NCBI GenBank assembly: GCA_900770295.1
Contig: CAAGJQ010000148.1
Span: 1 to 51,618 of the forward strand
Length of the DNA: 51,618 bases
Source of the DNA: an uncultured Oscillibacter sp.
Lineage (GTDB): Bacteria > Bacillota > Clostridia > Oscillospirales > Oscillospiraceae
Reading direction: 5' to 3'
In this document: positions 39,221-46,918 of the stretch, one piece after another
How the letters are laid out: each line of letters begins with the position of its first letter
Position numbering within the stretch: position 1 is the stretch's first letter
Notes under the pieces: model-generated
What the model saw: only the letters and a program-made list of their open reading frames with translations
Database searches by the model: none
Told to the model about the DNA's origin: nothing
Made by a program: the position numbers and the translations under genes

Positions 39221-39844
39221 ATGATAAGAAAAGGCTTCCGCTTCGGAATGATCTTGCAGCTGGCAATCGGCCCCATGTGCATCTTTGTCTTTCAAACCAG
39301 CATCGCCCACGGATTCTGGGCCGGGGAAATGGGTGTGCTGGGAACCGCCATGGTCGACAGTCTTGAAATAATTCTGGCGATCATCGGCGTAGGTGTGATT
39401 CTGGAGCGGAGCAAACGGGCGGAGCGGTTTCTGAAAATTTTCGGTGTCGCCATTTTGCTGCTGTACGGCATCGTCTCCATTCTGAGCGCGTTCCAAATCT
39501 CCATCCTGCCCAGCCTCAACCTCCAATCCCTTGACCGCTCCGGAAACATTCTGGTACAGGCGGTCCTCCTGGCCCTGTCCGATCCCCTGACGATCGTCTT
39601 TTGGGCCGGCATCTTTTCCGCGAAAATCGCGGAGGAGCACATGAGCAGGCTGGAACTGCGCCTGTTTGCGTCCGGCTGTGTGCTGGCGACCCTGTTTTTC
39701 CTGTCCGTGATATCGTTGGCCGGGAGCATGACAAAGCAGGTCCTCCCCTCGGCCGTGATCCGCCTTCTCAACTTCCTCGTGGGCCTGTTCATGTTCTACT
39801 TTGCTTACAGAAACATGAGAGCGCCGGTGAAAAAGGACGCATAG
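39221..39844 (+). CDS. LysE-family amino acid exporter
   Basis: This is a 207-residue membrane protein with about six spans. The first reads FGMILQLAIGPMCIFVFQTSIAHGF, matching the LysE/RhtB start (GPG-like GPM), and ALSDPLTIVFWAGIF corresponds to the conserved NPxxxxFW region of the family. It exports amino acids or related compounds. AGGAGG precedes the ATG. It is paired with an Lrp gene as is common for these exporters. Confidence 0.9.
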   Translation: MIRKGFRFGMILQLAIGPMCIFVFQTSIAHGFWAGEMGVLGTAMVDSLEIILAIIGVGVILERSKRAERFLKIFGVAILLLYGIVSILSAFQISILPSLNLQSLDRSGNILVQAVLLALSDPLTIVFWAGIFSAKIAEEHMSRLELRLFASGCVLATLFFLSVISLAGSMTKQVLPSAVIRLLNFLVGLFMFYFAYRNMRAPVKKDA

Positions 39845-39852
39845 ACGATCTG

Positions 39853-39893
39853 CAAAAAGGCGGAGGACACATAAGTGTCCTCCGCCTCTTCTT
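39853..39893. terminator. Terminator between lysE and thioesterase genes
   Basis: A GGCGGAGGACAC / GTGTCCTCCGCC stem with ATAA loop is followed by TCTTCTT; an A5 run is on the other side. Confidence 0.85.
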
Positions 39894-40647
39894 AAAACAC
39901 GCACAGCGCCGTGAAGCAGGTGCCGTCGGGGCCCAGGCCCTCCATCCGGTAGGTCTCGCCCTCCCGGAAACCCTCCAGCCGCAGCTCCTGGCCCAGGGTG
40001 GCCTCCTTGCTGTAATTGATGTAGAACTCCCTGGGCGTCCGCTCCTGTAAGTCGGCGGGCAGGTAGTCCCACACGATGTCGCCGTAATTGCCGCTGTACA
40101 GGTGGCCGTTGCCGTCCAGGTCCGACCAGACCACCCGCCGCGTCCCCAGGTCCTCCAGTCCCTCGTGGGGCAGGACGATCTTCTTCGGCTCCGGACAGTC
40201 GATCACCTTGTCGCAGGTGGTCAGGGGCTTGGCGGTGAAGGAGCTGGGCCGCAGGATCTTCCGGGTGATGGGGTCCACCAGGATCCAGTCGCTCCTGGCG
40301 GAGACGCACAGCCGCTCCTCCTGGTCCACCATCTCGAACACCCGCTGCATGTGGGCGCCCCTGACGCCGTTTTCCCAGGTGGTGACCGTCAGCACATCGC
40401 TGGCCCTGGGGCACAGGTGGATGCGCATGGCGATCCGGGAGATGAGGAAGATCTCCCGGTTGGCGTACAGGATGTCGTGGGTCAGGCCCCGGGCGTCATA
40501 GTCGTAGCCGGCAAAGGTGGCCATTTTGCTCAGCAGCGACGCCACCCTGGCCCGCTGATTGCGGTCGCAGTCGGCAAAAATCAACTCCTCCTGGCGGGAG
40601 TAGCTGTTCTCCGTCAGGGTCTGCTTAAAATCTCTCACTCTGTTCAT
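39892..40647 (-). CDS. Acyl-ACP thioesterase (FatA/FatB-like)
   Basis: This is a 251-residue double hot-dog protein. The N-terminal hot dog has DCDRNQRARVASLLSKMATFAGYDYDARG; the C-terminal one has VWSDLDGNGHLYSGNYGDIVWDYLP, where the Asp, Asn and His of DLDGNGH form the expected active site. It releases free fatty acids from acyl carrier protein. The ATG at 40647 has AAAGGAG only one base upstream, so the GTG at 40638, spaced 10 bases, may be the true start. The promoter (TTGTGA-17-TATAAT) is 30 bp upstream. It is divergent from ridA. Confidence 0.88.
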   Translation of the reverse strand: MNRVRDFKQTLTENSYSRQEELIFADCDRNQRARVASLLSKMATFAGYDYDARGLTHDILYANREIFLISRIAMRIHLCPRASDVLTVTTWENGVRGAHMQRVFEMVDQEERLCVSARSDWILVDPITRKILRPSSFTAKPLTTCDKVIDCPEPKKIVLPHEGLEDLGTRRVVWSDLDGNGHLYSGNYGDIVWDYLPADLQERTPREFYINYSKEATLGQELRLEGFREGETYRMEGLGPDGTCFTALCVF

Positions 40648-40677
40648 GCTCCTTTTCTCAGTTCCGGTTCTGAACCA

Positions 40678-40706
40678 ATTATACCATGATTTTGTCCGCC
40701 TCACAA
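40678..40706 (-). promoter_or_regulatory. Promoter of the thioesterase gene
   Basis: On the minus strand TTGTGA is followed after 17 bp by TATAAT, giving a short leader of about 25 nt. Confidence 0.8.
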
Positions 40707-40715
40707 CGAACAATC

Positions 40716-40743
40716 TTGACTTTTTGTCTACCTGTGATATGAT
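40716..40743 (+). promoter_or_regulatory. Promoter of ridA
   Basis: TTGACT is followed after 16 bp by TATGAT with a TGA extension, 36 bp before the ridA start. Confidence 0.75.
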
Positions 40744-40779
40744 GAAATCATCAAAATTCATCCAAGGAGGAATCTTCCA

Positions 40780-41154
40780 ATGGACAAGACTGTGATTTCC
40801 ACTACCAACGCTCCCGGCGCCATCGGCCCCTATTCCCAGGGTTGGGTCGTGGGCGACATGGTGTTCGCCTCCGGCCAGATCCCCGTCAACCCCGCCACCG
40901 GTGAGATCCCCGAGGGCATTGCCGCCCAGACCGAGCAGAGCTGCAAGAACGTGGCCGCCCTGATGGAGGCCGCCGGCGTGACCATGGACAACGTGGTCAA
41001 GACCACCTGCTTCCTGGCCGAGATCGCCGACTTCGCCGCCTTCAACGAGGTCTACGCCAAGTACTTCACCTCCAAGCCCGCCCGCTCCTGCGTGGCGGTC
41101 AAGGACCTGCCCAAGGGCGTTCTGTGCGAGATCGAGGCCATCGCCGCGAAGTAA
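40780..41154 (+). CDS. ridA: RidA-family enamine/imine deaminase
   Basis: This 124-residue protein removes reactive enamine and imine intermediates made by PLP enzymes. It shows the RidA signature: NAPGAIGPYSQGWVVGDMVFASGQIPVNPATGEI, NVAALMEAAGVTMDNVVKTTCFL, PARSCVAVKDLPKGVLCEIEAIA, including the conserved Arg of PARSCV that binds substrate carboxylate and the Glu near the end. It forms trimers. AAGGAGG precedes the ATG, and a strong terminator follows. Confidence 0.95.
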   Translation: MDKTVISTTNAPGAIGPYSQGWVVGDMVFASGQIPVNPATGEIPEGIAAQTEQSCKNVAALMEAAGVTMDNVVKTTCFLAEIADFAAFNEVYAKYFTSKPARSCVAVKDLPKGVLCEIEAIAAK

Positions 41155-41173
41155 GCACCTGCCAAGGCATACA

Positions 41174-41212
41174 CAAAGGACCGGCTCCCGGGAGCCGGTC
41201 CTCTTTTTTATT
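41174..41212. terminator. Terminator between ridA and degV genes
   Basis: A GGACCGGCTCCC / GGGAGCCGGTCC stem is followed by CTCTTTTTT, shared by the converging genes. Confidence 0.9.
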
Positions 41213-42047
41213 TCCGCAGGAACACGATGCCCAGGGTCTTGGGACCGCTGTGGCAGAAGATCGTGCAGCCGGCCTTGGCCTCCATGACCTCCTCAAAGCC
41301 GCCGCATTCCTTCACCATGTCCCGCACCAGGGACGCCAGGGCGTCGTCCTGGCAGGTGTCCACCAGGATGGCCCGGCGGGTGTCGATGTCCGTCCGGCCC
41401 TCCAGCCGCTCCCGCATGTAGTCCGCCACCACCTTTTCGATGGAGCCCCGGAACTTCTTCGTCACGGACATCTTGCCGTCGATGACCTCGATGCAGGGAT
41501 GCAGCTTCAAGAGGTTGGCGCCCAGGGCTGTCACCGCCGAGCAGCGGCCGCCCTTTTTCATGTAGTCCAGCCGGTCCAGGACAAAGCTCATCTCCACCCG
41601 GGACGTCATATCCTCCAGCATGGTCAGAATCTCCGTGACGGACTTACCCGCCTCGGCGGCCTCGGCGGCGGCCAGGACCATGATGCCGTGGCCCACGGAG
41701 AGGTTGCAGGAGTCCACCACGTAGACCTCCGGCACCTCCTCCGCCGCCAGTTTGGCGTTCTGGTGGCAGCAGGAGAAGCCGATGCCGATGTTGATGTGGA
41801 TGACCGCGTCATACTTCTCGGTCATGGCGCGGAACAGGTTCTCGTAATCCGCGATGTTCACGGCGTTGGTGGTGGTGATCTCGCCGCCGGCGTCCACATG
41901 GGCGGCGATGTCCGCCGTGCGGATGTTCACGCCGTCCTGATACAGCTTGCCCCCTTTGACGATGCCCAGGGGGATGACGGAAATATTGTGCTGCTCCAGC
42001 ACCGATGCCGGCAGGTCGCAGGTGCTGTCGGTAGTGATCTTGATCAT
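41208..42047 (-). CDS. DegV-family fatty acid-binding protein
   Basis: This is a 279-residue protein. It begins MIKITTDSTCDLPASVLEQHNISVIPLGIVKGG, the DegV signature, with TTTNAVN-type fatty-acid contact residues (EITTTNAVN near 70), SCNLSVGHGIMVLAAAEAA and KGGRCSAVTALGANLLKLHPCIEV. The family presents fatty acids for phosphorylation by FakA or carries lipids. The start at 42047 has GGAGC upstream; the frame is open to 42089. The nearby thioesterase could make fatty acids for it, but they are separate units. Confidence 0.92.
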   Translation of the reverse strand: MIKITTDSTCDLPASVLEQHNISVIPLGIVKGGKLYQDGVNIRTADIAAHVDAGGEITTTNAVNIADYENLFRAMTEKYDAVIHINIGIGFSCCHQNAKLAAEEVPEVYVVDSCNLSVGHGIMVLAAAEAAEAGKSVTEILTMLEDMTSRVEMSFVLDRLDYMKKGGRCSAVTALGANLLKLHPCIEVIDGKMSVTKKFRGSIEKVVADYMRERLEGRTDIDTRRAILVDTCQDDALASLVRDMVKECGGFEEVMEAKAGCTIFCHSGPKTLGIVFLRK

Positions 42048-42208
42048 GTAATTGCTCCTCGTATGTTGAAGTCTGGCGGTGTCTCTCATGAGTCTCCGCG
42101 CTTGCTGGTTGGCTTAAAAGCGGTTTTATCATACCATAGCTTTTTGCGGAATGCCAGTATTTCCGGGAGAAGAAGCCATATCTTAACGGAAAGTTTCACG
42201 CCTTTGGC

Positions 42209-42244
42209 AAAAAACACGCCCCGCAGCGTCCCGCGAGGCGTGTT
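42209..42244 (-). terminator. Terminator of the TM1266-ABC operon
   Basis: An AACACGCC / GGCGTGTT stem with a GC-rich loop is followed by six Ts on the minus strand. Confidence 0.8.
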
Positions 42245-42245
42245 C

Positions 42246-42815
42246 TCAAAGCTGTATGATCCGCGCCGCCAGTCCCGCGGCATCCGCCTCCTCATGGGTC
42301 ACCAGCAGCACGGGCTTCTCCCGCGCCGCCCGCCGGATACAGGCGATGGCCCGCTCCCGGTTCTCCCCGTCCAGCCCCGTGAAGGGCTCATCCAGGGCCA
42401 GGGCGTCGGAGGGCGCCAGCAGCGCCCGGGCCAGGGCCAGCCGCCGCTTCATGCCGCCGGAGAAGTCCCGGACAGGCTTTGTGCCCACGTCTCCCAGACC
42501 CAGCTCCGCCAGCAGGGCAGCGGCGCTTTCCGGGTCCAGCTCCGGTCCCAGCACGAAGCGCAGGTTCCCCATGGCGTCCAGCTGCTCCAGCAGCCGGTCC
42601 TCCTGAAATACGGCGGCCCAGCGGCCGTGCTCCATGCCGGTGACGGCGCCGCTGCCGGCGGTCTCCAGCCCCAGCAGAATGCGCAACAGGGTGGTCTTGC
42701 CCGTGCCGGAGGGGGCCATGACGCAGGTGACGCCGTTCCCGGCGGTGAAGGACACGTGCTCCAGCACCGGCACACCGTCATACTGCTTGCAGAGGTTATG
42801 TACCTGAATCTCCAT
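42246..42815 (-). CDS. ABC transporter ATP-binding protein (NitT/TauT type)
   Basis: This 189-residue ATPase is shorter than the usual 240-260. Walker A is APSGTGKTT near residue 35, the signature is FSGGMKRRLALARALL, Walker B is ALALDEPF, and the switch His is in LLVTHEEADA. The Q-loop reads VFQEDRLL, as in NitT/TauT importers. It overlaps the permease start by one base. With the permease and binding protein it forms a substrate importer driven by ATP. Confidence 0.93.
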   Translation of the reverse strand: MEIQVHNLCKQYDGVPVLEHVSFTAGNGVTCVMAPSGTGKTTLLRILLGLETAGSGAVTGMEHGRWAAVFQEDRLLEQLDAMGNLRFVLGPELDPESAAALLAELGLGDVGTKPVRDFSGGMKRRLALARALLAPSDALALDEPFTGLDGENRERAIACIRRAAREKPVLLVTHEEADAAGLAARIIQL

Positions 42816-43585
42816 CAGCCGCCCGCCTTTCCCGCCAGCGCGTCGATCAGTGCCAGAAACAGCTTTTCAAACGCCACGGACACCGCCACGATGACGGCGG
42901 TCCAGGCGAACAGGTCCGGGGTCTGGAAATAGACCTTGGCGGTGTACAGCCGCTCGCCGATGGTCCCGGCGGGCAGGCCGATCACTTCCGCCGCCGCGCC
43001 GGCCTTCCAGCAAAGCCCCAGGCCCAGGGAGCAGGCCGCCCGGAAGTAGGGCAGCACCTGTGGCAGCCAGATGCCCCGCAGCTGCCGCCGGAAGGGCACG
43101 CGGAACACCGCCGCCATCTCCAAAAGCTGCCGGTCCGCGCTGTCGATGCCCGCCAGCACGTTCAGGTACACCGGGGGAAACACCATCAGCGCCGAGATGA
43201 ACAGGGACAGGTCCCGCCCGTCCAGCCACACCAGGGCCAGAATGATGAAGGACACCACGGGGACGGCCTTCACCGCTGCCACCAGGGGGGAGAGCAGCTC
43301 CCGCGCCGCCCGGAACCGGGCGGACATGGCCGCGAGGAGCACCGCCAGCACGCAGGAGAGCAGAAAGCCCCCGAAGATGTGCAGGGCGGAGTTCCCCACC
43401 GCCCGCCAGAAGGCGGCAGTACAGGCCAGCTCCCCTAGCCGGGCCAGCGCCGACAGAGGCGAGGCCAGCAGCAGATGCCCGTGGGGGTAGGCGGCGGAGA
43501 GGGCCATGCTGGCCCCCTGCCACACCAGCAGCCAGAAGAGCACCGCCCAGGGCCGTATGGAGTTTTGGACGGTGCTCTTTTTCAT
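42815..43585 (-). CDS. ABC transporter permease (NitT/TauT type)
   Basis: This 256-residue membrane protein has about six spans and the BPD_transp_1 fold. The coupling motif appears in the segment MAAVFRVPFRRQLRGIWLPQVLPYFRAA (EAA-like loop contacting the ATPase). It is placed between the binding-protein gene (23 bp away) and the ATPase gene (overlap). The substrate is not known. Confidence 0.92.
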   Translation of the reverse strand: MKKSTVQNSIRPWAVLFWLLVWQGASMALSAAYPHGHLLLASPLSALARLGELACTAAFWRAVGNSALHIFGGFLLSCVLAVLLAAMSARFRAARELLSPLVAAVKAVPVVSFIILALVWLDGRDLSLFISALMVFPPVYLNVLAGIDSADRQLLEMAAVFRVPFRRQLRGIWLPQVLPYFRAACSLGLGLCWKAGAAAEVIGLPAGTIGERLYTAKVYFQTPDLFAWTAVIVAVSVAFEKLFLALIDALAGKAGG

Positions 43586-43607
43586 AAAATTCTCCCTGCG
43601 TCAGCGA

Positions 43608-44693
43608 TCACGCGCCATAGTAGAAGTCCGCCTCCGGCAGCTTGCCGCCCACGGAAGAGGGCTCCGCATCAAAGAGGACCTGGAGATAGCCGGAGAGCTT
43701 CTCCTTCATCTCGCCGCCGGTGATGCAGACGATGTTGCAGTGGGGCAAGGCCTTCTCCGCCACGATGGGGGACTCCACGATGCCGAACGCGCTGATGAGC
43801 TGGGCGGCGTCAGCGTTGTTGCCGTTCACCCACTCCACGGACGCGGCGTAGTCCGCCAGGAATGCCTCCACGGCGGCGGGGTGCTCCTCCACGAAGGACT
43901 TCCGGGCCACCACGACGCCGGTCAGCAGGCCGGAGCCGTTGTCCAGGGCGTCCCACTCCTCCGTCAGGTCCAGCGCCACCCGCAGGCCCTCGATCTTGGT
44001 CTGGGCCACGGTGACAAAGGGCTGGGGCAGCATGGCGATGGTGGCCGCGCCGGAGGCCAGAGCCGCCACGCATTCAGAGTGCTCGCTCTTCCAGTCGATG
44101 GTCACGTCACTGTCCGGGTCGATGCCGTTCTCGGTCAGCAGATAGCGCAGGGCGTACTCCGGGGTACTGCCCTTGCCGGCGGACACGATGGTGGTGCCCT
44201 TCAGGTCCGCCATGGAATTCACGGCGTTGCCGTTCTCCACGATATAGATGACGCCCAGAGTGTTGACGGCCAGGGTGACGATCTCACCCTCGGTCTTGTT
44301 GTACAGCACGGAGGCCAGGTTGGCGGGCACGCAGGCCATGTCCAGGTCGCCCTTGATGAGGGAGGGCGTCACCTCGTCGGCGGCGCCGGCCAGCATGAAG
44401 GTGTAGGACCCGCCGTTGGCGGACACGTCCTGGACCAGGGGCTCGGACTGGGGTGCCTCCACCACGCCGAACTGGTCCATCAGCTTCACCAGGCCCATGG
44501 CGGTGGGGCCCTTCAGAGCGGCCACCCGGGCGGTGACGGCCTCCTCGGCGGGAATTTCCTCCTGAACGGGAGCTTCCTCAACGGGGGCCTCCTCCTGGGG
44601 GGCGGGCTCTTCCGCCTTCTGGCCGCATCCGGCCAGGGACAGCGTCAGCAGCAGTGCCAGGCACAGCGCCAGGCTTTTTTTGAACAGTTTCAT
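43608..44693 (-). CDS. ABC transporter substrate-binding lipoprotein (NMT1/SsuA-like)
   Basis: This is a 361-residue exported lipoprotein. The signal peptide KKSLALCLALLLTLSLAGCG ends at the lipid-modified Cys23. An acidic Pro/Glu-rich linker (about 29-55) precedes a two-lobe NMT1-like domain (VAALKGPTAMGLVKLMDQFG, AGAADEVTPSLIKGDLDMACVPANLASVLYN, TLGVIYIVENGNAVNSMADLKGTTIVSAGKGSTPEYALRYLL). This fold binds thiamine precursors, sulfonates or similar molecules in relatives. Its gene lies directly after the hydrogenase-linked regulator, which suggests a cofactor-related substrate. Confidence 0.92.
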   Translation of the reverse strand: MKLFKKSLALCLALLLTLSLAGCGQKAEEPAPQEEAPVEEAPVQEEIPAEEAVTARVAALKGPTAMGLVKLMDQFGVVEAPQSEPLVQDVSANGGSYTFMLAGAADEVTPSLIKGDLDMACVPANLASVLYNKTEGEIVTLAVNTLGVIYIVENGNAVNSMADLKGTTIVSAGKGSTPEYALRYLLTENGIDPDSDVTIDWKSEHSECVAALASGAATIAMLPQPFVTVAQTKIEGLRVALDLTEEWDALDNGSGLLTGVVVARKSFVEEHPAAVEAFLADYAASVEWVNGNNADAAQLISAFGIVESPIVAEKALPHCNIVCITGGEMKEKLSGYLQVLFDAEPSSVGGKLPEADFYYGA

Positions 44694-44712
44694 CTTGGTT
44701 TCCTTCCTTTCA

Positions 44713-44970
44713 TCACTTCAGCGCGTCCTCCGGGGCGTACACGGTCTTGGCCGTGATGCCCGGCAGGCGCCCGATCTTGCCCGACAGGGCGGAGATCACA
44801 TCGGCGGGAGCATCCATGGCCACGCTGATGACATTCACGCCCCGCTGCCGGTAGGGAATGCCCATCCGGCCGATGATGGAATCTCCGTACTGGTGCAGCA
44901 GGTCGTTCAGCGCCGCCACGGAGGCGGACTCCTTCACGATGATGGCCAGCACGGCCACGCGGGTCTCCAT
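44713..44970 (-). CDS. TM1266-type iron-only hydrogenase system regulator
   Basis: This is an 85-residue ACT-like protein. The pattern METRVAVLAIIVKESASVAALNDLLHQYGDSIIGRMGIPYRQRGVNVISVAMDAPADVISALSGKIGRLPGITAKTVY matches the TM1266 family, found beside [FeFe]-hydrogenase maturation genes and related to the NikR C-terminal domain. The start at 44970 has GAGAGGAG eight bases upstream; a much longer in-frame extension through the promoter and leader is not real. It is the first gene of the operon with the ABC importer, 19 bp from the binding-protein gene. Confidence 0.88.
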   Translation of the reverse strand: METRVAVLAIIVKESASVAALNDLLHQYGDSIIGRMGIPYRQRGVNVISVAMDAPADVISALSGKIGRLPGITAKTVYAPEDALK

Positions 44971-45172
44971 ACAGTTCTCTCCTCTCTCCCGGAAAATCAT
45001 ACATCCCCTCCGCCGTCCGGCAGAGGGGATGAAAAACGCACAGTCTTTCCGGCCCGGGTCCTCCCGCGCCGTTTCCCGCAGCTTCCGGCTCGGAATCTCC
45101 TTGCCATCAGAACGACAGAATACAGGATGTGTGCCGGCGGTCAGAAACGCTGTCAGCGGCTTCCCACAGGCG
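44971..45172 (-). promoter_or_regulatory. Long structured leader before the TM1266 gene
   Basis: The predicted 200-nt leader is GC-rich and contains several inverted pairs, including a strong CATCCCCTC / GAGGGGATG hairpin at 45002-45031 just ahead of the ribosome binding site. It matches no riboswitch class I recognise (TPP, cobalamin and ZTP landmarks are absent). Regulation of translation is possible; this is inference from length and structure only. Confidence 0.35.
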
Positions 45173-45178
45173 TTGCGT

Positions 45179-45207
45179 ATTGTACCATATTTCCAACTTT
45201 CTGTCAA
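45179..45207 (-). promoter_or_regulatory. Promoter of the TM1266-ABC operon
   Basis: On the minus strand TTGACA is followed after exactly 17 bp by TACAAT. The start site would leave a leader of about 200 nt. Confidence 0.8.
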
Positions 45208-45229
45208 TTGCAGCGGGCGATGAAACCCC

Positions 45230-46702
45230 TCAGCACCGGCCGAAGGTGTGGGTCAGGGCCTTGATTTCCTTTGCCAGCGTCTCCGTGGCCGCGCCGGGCA
45301 GCATCCGCCAGCGCCAGTTGCCGCCGCCGATGCCGGGGACGTTGATGCGGGCCTCACTGCCTAAGCCCAGGTAGTCCTGCATCTGGGCCACGAACAGCTC
45401 CGCCACGCTGCCCTGCCCGCACCGCAGCAGCGCCAGGCGGGCGCTCTCGGCGTCCTCCGCCCCCAGGTAGGCCTTGGCGAACTCTTTCTCTTCCTCCGTG
45501 GCGTGGGTGTACCAGCCCACGGCGGTGTCGTTGTCGTGGGTGCCGGTGTAGCAGACGCAGTGGGGCTGATAATTGTGGGGCAGGTAGGCGTTGTCCGGTC
45601 CGGAGAAGGCGAATTCCAGCACCTTCATGCCCGGCAGGCCGGAGGCATTCCGCAGGTCGTGGACCGCGTCGGTCAGCAGTCCCAGGTCCTCGGCGATGTA
45701 GGTGATATTGGAGAACCAGCTGGTCAGAACGCCCAGCAGGTCCATCCCCGGGCCCTTTTCCCACTGGCCCACCTTGGCGGTGTCGGAGTCCGCCGGGACG
45801 GCCCAGTAGCTCTCCAGCCCCCGGAAGTGGTCGATGCGGATGGCGTCAAACAGCCGGGAGGCGCCCTCCACCCGGCGGATCCACCAACCGAAGCCGTCCC
45901 GCTTCATAGCGGCCCAGTCGTACAGCGGGTTGCCCCACAGCTGGCCGTCCTCGGAGAAGTAGTCCGGTGGCACGCCCGCCACCTTGGAGGGCTTCCCCTC
46001 CCCGTCCAGCAAAAACTGCTCCCGCTCCGCCCACACGTCGGAGGAGTCCAGGGACACGTAGATGGGCAGGTCGCCGATGATCTGAATGCCCAGGCCGTTG
46101 ACGTACTGCTTCAGCGATTCCCACTGGGTGAAGAACCAGTACTGAATATAGGTGTGGAAGGAGACCTCTTCAGCCAGTTTCTCCCGCCAGAGCTCCACGG
46201 CGGTGCTCTCGTGGCGGCGCAGAGCCTCGTCCGGCCAGTCGTACCAGGGCTTTGCGTCAAAATGGGTCTTGGCGGCCCGGTACAGTGCGTATTCTTTCAC
46301 CCAGGGATTACGCTCTGTAAATATCCGGACCTCTTTGTCCTCCTTGCCCTTTGCCCGCCGGAAGGCCTTGCGCAGCAGGGCCTCCCGGGTCCTGTGGAGC
46401 GCGCTGTAATCCACCTTGTCCGAGGCGGGCACTTTGGCGGCGGTCAGATCGCTCCGGTCCAGCAGGCCGTCCGCCGCCAGCAGGTCCAGATCGATGAACA
46501 GCGGATTGCCCGCGAAGGTGGACATGCTGGTGTAGGGGGAGTCCCCCTCTCCGGTGGGGCCCACGGGCAGAATCTGCCACCAGGACTGTCCGGCGGCGTG
46601 GAGGAAATCAGCGAAGGCCCGGGCCTCAGCGCCCAGGGAGCCGATGCCGTAGTCAGAGGGCAGGGAAAAGACCGGCAGCAGGATGCCTGCGGAACGTTTC
46701 AT
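45230..46702 (-). CDS. malQ: 4-alpha-glucanotransferase (amylomaltase)
   Basis: This is a 490-residue GH77 enzyme that rearranges malto-oligosaccharides. It begins RSAGILLPVFSLPSDYGIGSLG and shows YTSMSTFAGNPLFIDLD, LPIYVSLDSSDVWAE, the nucleophile Asp in IRIDHFRGLESYWAVP (near 290), the acid/base Glu in YIAEDLGLLT (near 338), and the third acid in YTGTHDNDTAVGW (near 390). The length matches the family. A TTGACA-17-TAAAAT promoter is about 40 bp upstream. It is monocistronic and divergent from an XRE sensor gene. Confidence 0.96.
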   Translation of the reverse strand: MKRSAGILLPVFSLPSDYGIGSLGAEARAFADFLHAAGQSWWQILPVGPTGEGDSPYTSMSTFAGNPLFIDLDLLAADGLLDRSDLTAAKVPASDKVDYSALHRTREALLRKAFRRAKGKEDKEVRIFTERNPWVKEYALYRAAKTHFDAKPWYDWPDEALRRHESTAVELWREKLAEEVSFHTYIQYWFFTQWESLKQYVNGLGIQIIGDLPIYVSLDSSDVWAEREQFLLDGEGKPSKVAGVPPDYFSEDGQLWGNPLYDWAAMKRDGFGWWIRRVEGASRLFDAIRIDHFRGLESYWAVPADSDTAKVGQWEKGPGMDLLGVLTSWFSNITYIAEDLGLLTDAVHDLRNASGLPGMKVLEFAFSGPDNAYLPHNYQPHCVCYTGTHDNDTAVGWYTHATEEEKEFAKAYLGAEDAESARLALLRCGQGSVAELFVAQMQDYLGLGSEARINVPGIGGGNWRWRMLPGAATETLAKEIKALTHTFGRC

Positions 46703-46740
46703 AGGAATCTCTCTCCTCTTTGTATAGTCTCAACGTTTTT

Positions 46741-46769
46741 ATTTTATGTATCGGGTCGGTAACTGTCAA
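46741..46769 (-). promoter_or_regulatory. Promoter of malQ
   Basis: On the minus strand TTGACA is followed after 17 bp by TAAAAT, 39 bp before the start codon. Confidence 0.75.
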
Positions 46770-46918
46770 GGCCGCTTTTCTTCGGGGGCGGATATGGTAT
46801 CATGTTCGCAACTCCCTGTAAAATCAGGGCCGCAACCGCCGGTTGACACAGGGAAACCCGCCGGTGGTTGCCAGATCTCGCCCGGTTTGATACGATACCG
46901 CTGAAAGGAGGCGGGGAT

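Noticed and set aside
44971..45172. TPP or cobalamin riboswitch ahead of the TM1266-ABC operon
   Set aside because: The conserved TPP core words and the cobalamin box are absent. The leader is long and structured but unassigned.
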